From Chondrosia reniformis (taxonomy: Eukaryota; Porifera; Demospongiae; Chondrillida; Chondrillidae), in assembly GCA_947172415.1 (NCBI GenBank), contig OX359196.1:3722501-3786500 (forward strand): a DNA stretch of 64,000 bases, in the 5' to 3' direction. The number at the start of each line of letters is the position of its first letter. Position 1 is the stretch's first letter. Of this stretch, positions 21,556 to 33,500 are shown in pieces. The position numbers were made by a program, and so were the translations under genes. The notes below the pieces were generated by a model. The model made no database searches. It worked only from the letters and a program-made list of their open reading frames with translations, and was not told the DNA's origin.

Positions 21556-24500
21556 GTGGGTTTGAGTTGACTGAAGCGGGACAGTATTTAACCGAAAGTG
21601 CCTATAGGTTTTAGTCCCTTGGGTAATGGTCATTGCGGTAAATTTGTTAGCCTTTCAAACGAACATGCTTGCACTTTAAGGTAACTTTGTAAGGTAATAA
21701 CTAATCGCATGTATAGTCTACTACAGGGACGTCGGAAGTATTTTACTTAATGGTTAAAAGCATCCGCCCATTTATTTGGCAAAACAGGAGCCGGCATTGC
21801 ATCTTCGCACTTAAAGTTAAATGGTCAAGATATACTGTCCTTTTGGTTATAAGAATGAAAGGCTTAGTCTTACATTTTACTGTTTTCTTAAAGAATAGAA
21901 CATGGTATATTGATAGGTGCTCCTTGTCGAAAGATTAGATAGATAGAATTTATTTTACAACAGGAATGCTGTATCTACAGTACACAGTAGATTTTCATAC
22001 AGGTCCTGGAAAAAAAACAGAAACAAAAAGTTTTATACTAAACAGTTAACAACAACAATATCAAAAGTAATGAAAATAGTGATCCAGCTAATTCTACAAG
22101 TCAGAATCTCTTCTATGTCTAAGCACGGCATCCCTGAATAGCTTCCTCTCCTGTAACTCTCGGATAGTCGTGGGTAGATTGTTAAACATCTTGGCGCCTT
22201 GAAACTCAAAACTTGCGTGATAAAATTTAGTCCTAGGATGTGGTAGATGTAGTTTGGTTGAACCTCGAGTCTTTGCATAGTGTAGACTTGAGTTAGATGT
22301 GAACTTAGAGGAGAGGTAAGATGGTGCTTGATTTGTAACACAACGATGGACCTGACAGACCAATGCATTTCGTCTTCTCACTTCCAGGGTAGTCCACCCC
22401 AGTGTCCGTCTAAGCAATTCTCTACTTGTAAGTGGTGGCTTCCGCAAAATCTACCTGAGGGCATAGTTCTGCACCCTCTCTATGCGCTTGCCCAGTGTTG
22501 CCCCACAGGAGTTCCATACCACCGAGCAGTAGTCCAGGTGTGGAAGCACAAACGCTTGGTATAACAGCTTCCTGATGTGGCAGGGCAGGTATGACCCAGC
22601 TCTTCTGATTGCTGCCAGCTTTCCCATGCACTGATTGTATACCTTCTGAATATGGGCCTTCCACGTCAGATCCCTGTCGATCTCAACTCCAAGGTACCTC
22701 ACACAACTTTGTTGTTGTAGCTCCACTTCCCCAATCTTCACCCGTACAGAGTCAGCCTCCTCACGCCTCCCTCTTCTGCTAAGGACCATCAGCTGTGTCT
22801 TTGCCACATTCAGTCTTAGTCCATTGGAGTGAATCCAAAGGGCTACTCTGCCTAGGTCCTTCTCCACTCTCTCTCCAAGCACCGATGGGTCAGAGTCCGC
22901 TGAGTAGATGGCTGTGTCGTCTGCAAAAAGGTTAATGGATGTCTCCTGTACAACATCCGGTAAGTCATTCACAAACAACAGAAACAGTAGGGGTCCGAGG
23001 ATAGATCCTTGGGGGACACCCATGGTGACCCTTGCCCACTCTGATGGAACACTGTTCAATACCACCCTCTGTTTTCTCCCTGACAAGTAGTCAGTGAACC
23101 ATGCCAATTCTGCACCTTGTATGCCATAGGCATTCAGTTTCCTCAGCAGCAGGTCGTGATTGATGGTGTCAAAAGCTTTACTGAGATCAATCATTACTGT
23201 GGCTACAATCTGGCCAAGATCCAGGGCTTTCTTCCAGTCATCAGTTGCTCTTAACAACACGTCTTGGGTTGATCTGTTTGGTCTGAACCCAGCTTGCTCT
23301 TCGTTCAGAATCCTATTCTTCTCCACGTACTCAAAGAGTTGGTCATAGACAATGCACTCAAATACTTTAGCTAACACAGGTATCACTGAGACAGGACGGT
23401 AGTTATTCACTTCATTTCTGTCCCCAGATTTGGGCACAGGCGTCACATTTGCCTCCTTCCACTCAGTTGGAAAATGACCTTGTGATAAGCTAGCATTGAG
23501 TATAGAAGTAAGACTGTTGGATATAGCAGGGGCAACCATTCGAAGGAGTTTGGCAGATAGACTGTCAGGTCCAGTGGCCTTTCGCTCGTCCAGTTGAGAC
23601 AGTTTCTTTAGGACATCTTCCTCCGAGACAGGGATAAATGAGAATTTGCTGAGAATGGGTTGTACATGGCATTCCAAGTTGGTTGATGATGATTGCTTTG
23701 AAGAGCTGAAGTGCTGCACAAACCCATTGGCAATGTCTGAGGGTTGAGCCAAGACTCTTCCTCCCCAGTTGATTGCATCAATAGCACCATTCACCTTCCT
23801 TCCCAGAGCAGTGTTTAGCTGCCTCCAGGTGAACCTGGGCTGATGGGAGATGTCCTTACATACTCTCCTAAAGTACTCAGACTTTGCGACCCGCAATCTT
23901 CGGTTCACCTCATTTCTGATAGCTTTGAATTTGTGCCAATCTTGCTCTGCACGGGTCTTTCGATGTTTCTTCCTATAGTAATTCCTAGACCGCATCAAAC
24001 TCCGCAGCCCTGAATCGATCCAATCATCATCTTGATTCTTAGTCTTCATTCTAACCTTCATGAGTGGCGCATGCTTATCAACAACACTGAGGAAGAGGGT
24101 CATCCAGTAGCTCAATTTGTCATTGACGTCGTCAAAACTGTCCATTACCTGCCATGGAGCACTTCCTAGGTCTGATAGTAACGCTTTCTCTTCACACTTC
24201 TTGAAGCTTCTGACTGTACACACCTTTGCTGGTAACTTCACCTCTTCTTTGTGTTCACCAAAAATCATGAGATGGTCACTTCCTACACACTCGGTTGCTC
24301 CTGAAGAAGAAAACACATCAGGAGAAGAGGTAAAAAGAACATCCAGGAGAGTTTGTGAGTGGTCGGTGATGCGGGTTGGCTCTGAGATCAGCTGCTTAAG
24401 ATTATTCTCACTCGTAATGAGGAGAAGTCTGTCAGTCTGAGAGGATGGAGTCAGTAAGTTGATGTTGAGGTCACCCATCAAGACCACATCCCTGCATTCG

Positions 24501-27500
24501 GCTGCCACCCTCTCCATCATTACTTCAAAGTTGGAAAATACACTCAAGTCAGCATTTGGCGGTCTGTACATGTTGCCCAACAGGATAGTCATTTTGTTCA
24601 ATCGCACTTCAACCCAAACACACTCAATCTCGTCATCCTCTAGATCCAGTCGCCTCTTACTTTTGCATCTCTCTGGCACATACAATAGTACTCCCCCACC
24701 TCTGCTTTTGCGGTCACGTCTAAACAACTTATAGGAGGGTATGGCAACTTCACCATCAGGGACATCACTCTCCAGCCATGTCTCACTGATTCCGAAGATC
24801 GCAGGCCTCTTAGCATTAGTGAGAATGGATCGCAATTCATCCATCTTGTTTCGCAGGCATTGGGCATTGAGGTGGCAGAAGACAACCCTGTTGGTGCAGC
24901 TGTCTAGTGGCGATGAAGTTTTGGATATATCAAGCGGGCTGGGACGGAAGGTGTCCGTGGTCAGGCTTTCTTCAGCGAACGACAGCTCCTCAGATAAACA
25001 CGATGCACTGCTGTTGGCAAACGGTAGTTCATCAGAAACACACGCTGGGCATAGCCAATCGTTAATGCAGTCAAGGCTGAGCTGATCGTACTGGTCGTTT
25101 GACACACGACAGCAGCGGGCATGGGTCCACAAGTTACAGACATCGCAGCACAAGCCGCGCTGGTTCTTCTTGACGGGATTCTTGCAGATGGTGCAAGGAA
25201 ACTTCACCGGCCCTGGGTTTAGCTCTATATCCCCCGACAGCAACAGAAGCCAGTAGTAGGAAGGGATAGTAGGCGATCGTGACCTACGCGATTGTATGTG
25301 AAAATCGGGGCGAAGGTGCGAATTTCTCATCCACAAGCATTGGACAAATCCAGAGCAACTGCCCTCGTTGAAAGCCAGCGGTGCGAACAGCAGCTCCCTG
25401 TTAGACGATTGGGAGGCTTGGGGGAGTTCGTAGTAGCCAAAAATCCGGAAAATCAGCAAACAGATCCAAAGGTAAGCGCGCAAGAATCTCCATGCCGCCA
25501 TCTTTTTTGCTAAAATAATATTTCGGATTGAACCAAACACCTGGATTTGTATACAGTGCTTATTCGGATTGAACCAAACACCTGGATTTGTATACAGTGC
25601 TTATTTTTTCTGGAGCTAAGACTAATAGACCACTTTCCTTATACTATCTCCTTCTGTATTAAGCTGTATAGGACTTGAGTAAAGTGAAGAATTACCAAAC
25701 ATATGGTTACAAGTATTTCGAGTTTAAAAACTCGTGGGGCTGCCGCCCCCGAATTAACTCGAACTACTTGGCAGCATCGTTGGGATTTAATATATATATT
25801 CGTAATACTAACGATTGAGGACGCTTAAGTGTCCTGAACTTTATAAATAACGATGGAAAAGTTTCGTTAACTAAAGCTTCATGAACGCCGCCTTTTGCAA
25901 AAACGATGTATCGACGTATAAATTAAGTGTTACAATAGTTGCGTATGAACTCGTATTATATATATATCGACGTATAAAATAAGTGTTATAACAGTTGCGT
26001 ATGAACCCGAATTATATATACAGTGCAAGTTACAATATACTAAGGTAATCTAATCTAATATAATGTGAATAATTAAATAATTCATATGGCTCCAAGAAAG
26101 GACCTAGAAACAAAATGGGCATATCATCATAAAGTTTAGGGTATAAAACTCATTTTAAATTAAGGGATTTTTGATTTAGGCCTCCGTTTCTTAGAAAACG
26201 GAGGGCAAAGTTTGCATATAAAAGCCATAGGACTATAGAAACCCTATGGGAAATTTATATGCAAACCATGTGTTATATTGATAAAAATTTTCAGTTTGTC
26301 CAATAACTGTGAAATCAACATATTTCATGGTACATGTGTATAAGAAACGTCTGGCGAAGTTTTGCTTAATTAAATGAGCAAAATAATCAAGATATAATGA
26401 AGAATTCAAAGTTGCGATTGCGCAAGCTGGTGATGTATTGTGATGTTCTTCTAATGCGTCACCAACACCTTCGTATGTCGCTCCGTACACACATTTTGTG
26501 AATCTTGTGACGTTGCGAAAACGTCACCGCCTTGTTGCTAAAGAAGATCATCCTTTCGAGAACGGCTATGACAAGTCGACGCTCTCCTACGAGAAGGAGC
26601 TACCGAATAAGCGAGTTGTAGCGAAGGTGAGATAAAGCGTATTTGTATACGTTCCCGTTAATTTTGAGGCAGAATTGTCCCTATACTGATGCAAAAGAAA
26701 TTCGTTTAGTCGACCGTATTAAAACTTTGGTAATTAAAGCTCTGTCTTCTCTTCTCATGTTTTTATTCATTTTTTACTTGCAATTGTCCATGTGTAGGAA
26801 TAAGGAGTGTTATATATTATGCTTGTTTAAATACAATCAAGTACTACACAGTGCAAGTTACAAATTTATACACGGATGCAAGTGACTCCCAAGATAATCA
26901 CACTGAGGTATATAATATGATACGGATGCAAATGACTCCCAAAATAATCACAATCAGGTATATTAAACGCTACAAGACTTTAGCCACACTGAAATTCTCA
27001 ACTGCTGCATACAGAGTAGTAGTCTCTACAGATCATATAAGGTTAAATACATGGCCTTCCAATTACCTTTTCACACCTAAGTATAGACTGAAGATGATGC
27101 ATCTGGATGCCATTATCAGCAAAAATTCCAGTCTCATGCAGGGGATCTCAGCCAATAATCACCGCAGATTTGACTTGCCTTGAGTGTGAGCTAGGAGTAC
27201 CATTGGTTGCTTGCATGCATTCACATAAACAACAGGGTTAGAGACGATTTGGTAACTTGCACACAGGGACATAAAGGCTGGGGCCTTTAATTTATTTCAT
27301 GAACAATGTCCCTTGTGTGCAAGTTACCAAATCGTGTGAAAAGGTAATTGGAAGGCCATGTATTTAACCTTATATGATCTGTAGAGACTACTACTCTGTA
27401 TGCAGCAGTTGAGAATTTCAGTGTGGCTAAAGTCTTGTAGCGTTTAATATACCTGATTGTGATTATTTTGGGAGTCATTTCCATCTGTATTATATTATCT

Positions 27501-30500
27501 ACCTCAGTGTGATTATCTTGGGAGTCACTTGCATCCGTGTTTAAATTTGTAACTTGCACTGTGTAGTACTTGATTGTATTTAAACATGCATAATATATAA
27601 CACTCCTTATACCTAAACATGGACAATTGCAAGTAAAAATATGAACAAAAAACATAAGAAGAGAAGACAGAGCTTTAATTACCGAAGTTTTAATACGGTC
27701 GACTAAACGAATTTCTTTTGCATTAATAAAGGGAGCTACCGAATAAGCGAGTTGTAGCGAAGATTAGATAAAGCGTATTTGTATACGTTCCCATTAAGTT
27801 TGAGGCAGAATTGTCCTTCAGGCTATATATATAGCAACATTTCTGGCTTAAACTTAACATGAACGTATACAAATACGCTTTATCTAACCTTCGCTACAAC
27901 TCGCTTATTCGGTAGCTCCTTCTCGTAGGAGAGCGTCGACTTGTCATAGCCGTTCTCGAAAGGATGATCTTCTTCAGCAACGAGGCGGTGACGTTTACGC
28001 AACGTCACATGATTCACTAAATGTTTTCGGAGCGACTTACGAGAGGTGTTGGTGACGCATTAGAAGAACATAACAATACATCACCAGATTGCGCAATCGT
28101 AACCTTGAATTCTTCATTATATCTTGGTTATTTTGCTCATTTAATTAAGCAAAACTTCACCAGACGTTTCCTATGCACATGTACCATGATATATGTTGGT
28201 TTCACAGTTATCTGACAAATTGAAAATTTTTATTAATAAAACACATAGTTTGAATATAAATTCCCCATAGGTTTTCTATAGTCCTATGGCCTTTTATATG
28301 CAGACTTTGTCCTCCGTTTTCTAACGAACGGAGGCCTAAATAAAAAATCCCTTCTTTTAAAACGAGTTTTATACCCTATACTTTATGATGATATGCCCTT
28401 TTTGTTTCTAGGTCCTTTCTTGGAGCCATATGAATTATTTAATTATATTATATTATATTATATTATATTATTTATTTAGATTTCCTTAGTATATTGTAAC
28501 TTGCACTGTATATATTTATCTTTCCGTAACGTGAGGCCGTAAGCAGCCCCTAAAAATATGAAAGGAATAATTATGAAAGTCAATGATCATACATTATAAA
28601 AAATGTCAACTGTATATAATTGTTGTTAGAATCTTTCAAAGCTTGGTAACAGTTATAAATATTGTGTTAGTATAAAGGAAAAAGAAATTGTCCGAATGAT
28701 TTTCGTTATTCAGAGGTTCCACTTTCTCAGCCTAAATACCACTATTTAGGAGGTTTTCGTTAAAGGGAGGTTTGTGCAATTCTTGTTTTTACATAGAAAT
28801 AATTACTCAGACTTCATATTTACATGCACGCATGTAACTACAGTCCTTGATTATGATCATCTATCGTAGTCTGTCCGGCACAAACTGAATGCAACATTGC
28901 ACCTTTATCATACGATTGCTGGTAGCAGTTGGTTCAGTAAAGTGTGAATGGCTTTCCAAAAAGTATTTGACATCCTGCAGGGATTCTTTTGAATCCAGTG
29001 ATAGTTCAGCAGCTGCCATCTATAGGCAGAGCATCTCGAAGAAGATACTTTTCAAGACAATTTTAGTGTTGCACAAGCGCGTGCTCATTTAGGTCTTTTA
29101 TACAAAGCTTTTAAAGGACATTTAAAGTTATTACTCTCAGATTGTTATAATTTATCTATTAAGAACAACAGTTTGTGCTTATAGAAACTTTCCTTTGTCT
29201 GTCAATTCTGTTCATATTTTATCTATCTTCTTTGAGATGCTCCTCCTGTCCATAGATGGCAGTTGCTTACCTATCAGTGTAATTGAAAGGAACAAATATG
29301 ATTCAAATTAGGGATGGAACTAATCAGGGAAAGGAATCCTTTATTTACGCCGAATCCACTATTTATGCCATATCTCCCTGCCCTGTGTATATACATATAT
29401 CTTTCAAATGACTGCAACAAGGCCTTTGCTGAAGTCACGGGTGAAAAGGTAAACAGAGGCGGTGGTTATGGCTTGGAAGGTCTTTATATTTACTGCTTTT
29501 GTGGACCAGATTCTACGTTAAGAAGCCCCTTGCATCTTTAACTGCCAATAGACTGCTGTAGATATATAGTAGCTAAAGTCACTTAAAACTGTAACTTATT
29601 CAAATTGTGAATACCTTTTCTGTTAAATAGAGATATAATTTACACTTTGGCAAGGGAAGTAAGTTTGTTATTACGGAAGTGAGAGGTTTCCACTATACGG
29701 AGGGTTCTTATGTACTAGTTTTTTAGGAAGTTCTGTCGGTGCTTTACTTCCGGGCCGTTGTAGTGGAGGTTTTCGTTATTGGGAAGGTCCATTAACTGAG
29801 GGTTCGACTGTAGTAGTTCCAGAAAGTAAATGAGTACTTCAAATCCAGCTGGTAAACAAATTAATTGCCAATTCCACTGAAGGGTGTGCGACCAATAACT
29901 GCTGTATCACAGGACACTAACAAACACATGTATTGATATTTAGTAGGAAGCTAACTAGATACATAGGAAACGATTACTTCTGCTATGGATGCCAGTACAA
30001 CTGTTTGCAATTTGCACTCATGACAAAGTCTTTTAGTAAGCTAATTGCTGACAAAAGTCAATGCTTTGCCTATTGGCAAAGCATTACAATCATTCTTGCT
30101 CTAAACTCTTGATAAACCTGTTTTTTCTCCATTGAATGCTTTGGGCACTTGGTAGCTTGCTGAGATGCACTCTTAAATGCTCACTTGCAAGTTACGTACT
30201 TCAGACACAGGGATACTAACAAGCTGTAACGGCTAATGCCAGATATTTTCGAAGTGAAACGAATTTAAGTTTACTCCAGGATTATTTTCATATGAGAAGA
30301 TAATACATATATACTTGAGACTTAGGAGCAAAGAAATGAACTTTCATTGAACGACTTTCGTGAGTGTATAGCAGGTATGCTTCAAGCTACTTTAGCATTA
30401 CATAATTGTATACAGTCAGACTGTACCTCATATAACTGGTTCCCTTGGCATCTGCATAATTTCCTGTTGAAATGAATCTGCACAATCCATTGTTACCTCG

Positions 30501-33500
30501 ATTAACCAAAAACCTTGCTATCTGCTTCTGATCGCGCTTTTTGTATGAACAAGTGTATACCAATCTGTGTAATTTTCCTGCTGGTTTACATCTGGAGTGA
30601 ATTGTTCAGAAGTCTTTCTGTTTTTTGTTTGTTGTATTTGCCTGATATGGCCTCTAATTTGCCCAAGAAATGTTCGAAAAACTCCTTGGATGCCAGCAAG
30701 AAGAAGCAAATCTGCCTTTACAAGTAAGAAGGCTACATATGATGGCAAAGGACTAGATGAAAATGTGGAGACAGAGCAATCACTAAGTGATGACCAGATC
30801 GTGGAGTTAGAAATGATGCTGAATTTGATGAAGACGAGCCAGATGTTGATAAGGAACTACCTCCACCACTGCCAACTATTGCAGAAGCAGACATGGCTTG
30901 CCAGCTTCTTTCTTCTTTTTATGAGAATGACGTGGCAAAGAATGATTTGTATTCATCAAAACTTACCGAGATTCGAAAGCACATGTAATTTCTGAGTGCA
31001 AAGAAACTGGCTGTTGCAAAGCAAAGAAGTATAACTGACTTTTGTTAATCAAGGTTCTACTGTACTGTGTACTAGTGTATGCTTTTGCTTTTGATATAAT
31101 AACTATTTTCAAGCTCCACAATCCAGATATATGTAATATATTGCATGTTAAAGCAGAATAAACCAATAGATATGGTAAAACTTGCATGCTATACTGCACC
31201 CTCACTTATCTAGTTCCCTCACTTTATCCTCAAATTCACCCAGAACAGATGTTTGTGGATAAGCGAGGTCTGACTGTATTACATTTTATATACCTGTAGT
31301 TTCTAAGGTTCATAGTAAAAGACTTTATACAGGAAATCCCATACTTTTACAATTAAGGGAACAATTATCCAGTTAAGTATCTGATTTGTTACTGACATTC
31401 TATGTATTTTACAGAGAGATCTCCCAGATCAAAAGACAGCTATGTTAGTGAATTCTAATGTACATTATTGTCAGGTGTGTTGCACTTAACTTGATTTTCA
31501 CATAACTGCGGCAGTGGTGTTTCAAGTGCCCATGTATACTGTCGCATTTATAGGACACTAGTGGTTTATCAGTGATCTATTTTAACCCCACACGATTGTG
31601 CAAGGGATTATGTGATTCTCTCCATGTGATATGTGTTGCTTGAAAATAAAATGGCAGACAAGACCAAGTCAGCCGTCAGCTGACACAGCTATAACTTGCT
31701 CATGCTCATCAGAAGAGTCTCCTGTCCTGAAGAGATTTAGCTACTACATTGGAACTGGATTTTGACAGTTGCGTGAAGCAGAAATTGCAGAATGGTGAGT
31801 CTACGTAGGTGTGACACCGCGAAGGTCAAACATACCAGCCGAAAGGGAGGTACAGTCTGTGGAGAACTTGCCATGAAGAGCAGTGGCACAGCACCGGTTA
31901 GTCTGGCAACTACAGGAACAGACTCGGAGCTAACGGGACTTTGACAGGCAGGAGAGGGATTCATCTCACCAATGGCTGGCTGACGGAGGAGGGCAACTGC
32001 AGCCCCAGCGGCCTCCTGTTATTTTCAGAGAAGCTCTTAGACCCTTACCTATACAGGGGCTACGCATGCAGGGCCTGGCATGATGCCAGCCACCTCATTC
32101 CCAAAGGCAATGGCTAGAGAAACAAGATCACAGTTAAGATGGTAAAATGGGGCTGAGTGGCAGAAAGCTGGTGTGAGCCGATTGTCTCAGCCAGCAGGTC
32201 AGGAGCGGGGAAAGAGAATACAGGACTGGAAGTGTAGAGAATTCAAGGATAGACTCCTGAGCCCTCGAGAGGTACAACGATTTGGTACGTGGAATGTGTG
32301 CACACTTTGTGGGTTGGGTAAACCCAAACAGTTAGTGAACGAGATGGAACGGTACAGATTCTCCATTCTAGCAGTGGCAGAAACCCATCTCACTGCTGAG
32401 GGAGAAATGCCACTTGATGATGGAGGCAGATACATCATTCACTTCTCCGGAAGACAGGATGGTTGAAGTGTGGAAGGAGTAGGGCTAGCAGTGTCACCAC
32501 AAGCACTAGCAACCATACATCCACCACCAGAGTATATCACCTAGAATCATGACAGGGGAATTCCTCACCCAGTTTGGTCCGCTGACCGTTGTTGTAGTGT
32601 ATGCCCCTACCAACCAGGCCAGCAATGAGGAAAAGGATCCGTTTTATGAGGACCCGTGTAGTGAATGGAGATAATGGACAGGTGGTGGTGTTGGCGGATT
32701 TAAAAGCTTCTGTGAGTCACAAGTTGCATTGTGTACATAATTGGGCCTTACGGAGTAGAGAGCACAGCTAGTTATAATGGCGAAAGATTGGTGTCATTTG
32801 CATGTGCTATAACTGGCTGTGCATCACTAACACATTCTTCCCAGACAGACACATCCACCAAGCCACTTGGTACCCACCCGACCCTAGTAGACCACCCAGC
32901 CTCATGGATCCTGGTGAAGCCACGACTATTGGTGTCAGTTCTTGACACCAAGGTATTCAGAGGAGCAGACATTGATAGTGACCACCACCTGGAGATCATG
33001 TCTGTAAGACTGAAGCTGCAGAAGAAGCACAAGGAAAAGCATTTTGATGTGAAACTCTTGCAAGGAGAACCCATCAAGGCAGACTTCATCAACACCTTCA
33101 CAAATTGCTTTGATTAAAGGAAAATGCAGGGAAATGTAGAACAAAGGTGAAGAGGGCTGAAGCAGTCTATCCTGGAGTCTACAGAAGAGGATCTGCAATG
33201 CAAGAGATAGAAGCAAAAGGCTTGGATAAGTGATGACACAACGCAGCTAGTTGAGCTGAAAAGAATCAAAGAGCTTACTGCTGATTGCAAATTAAGATTA
33301 CAGAATAGATGTGGAGGGATAGCAGGAATACCGGAATCTTCATTAAGCAGTGAGGAACACAGTGAGGAATGACAGAGAAGATGGCTGCATGCAATGATGG
33401 AAGAAATGGAAGACAGTCTAAAGTGCCACCGACAAGGAGATTTTGTCAGTAAACTGAGAGACCCTAATGGCAGCAGAGTTAAGCCAACATCCACCATTGT

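Larger units (their letters stand above)
21935..25603 (-). mobile_element. CR1/L2-type LINE, nearly full length
   Basis: Minus-strand element lying antisense in MCM10 intron 2. Its 5' end has a 41-bp unit repeated twice, then one long ORF2-like frame and a ~140-bp 3' UTR ending in (TCTA)n (plus strand TAGATAGATAGAAT near 21939). Except for one in-frame stop the coding region is open over 3.4 kb, so this is a recent insertion. Confidence 0.85.
26021..28508. mobile_element. Giant nested palindromic element (2,488 bp)
   Basis: Starts CAGTGCAAGTTACAATATAC and ends with its complement. Left arm 26021-27077 (1,057 nt) pairs with right arm 27336-28508 (1,173 nt), including GGCCTTCCAATTACCTTTTC, CGTATTTGTATACGTTC and ATTATTTAATTATAT-like blocks, with indels. 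Flanks share TATATA, a possible target duplication. No transposase or known protein is encoded. Termini starting CAGTG recall hAT-type ends, but no clear 8-bp duplication is seen. Confidence 0.85.

Noticed and set aside
24117..25085. Several plus-strand open frames of 90-114 codons
   Set aside because: Antisense shadows of the LINE endonuclease region.
26021..28508. Coding potential of frames at 26851-27183 and 27287-27655
   Set aside because: They are the two arms of the same palindrome read in opposite directions (same peptide twice), with no known domain.
29314..29541. 75-codon open frame on the plus strand with NRGGGYGLEGL
   Set aside because: Slight feeling of a transposon-linked domain, but I cannot name it and no neighbour supports it.
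31414..31475. A 62-nt stretch between an AG acceptor and a GTGTGT donor, open in one frame, as an extra MCM10 exon
   Set aside because: 62 nt would break the exact phase fit between exon 2 (21555) and exon 3 (36869); the peptide shows no MCM10 feature.
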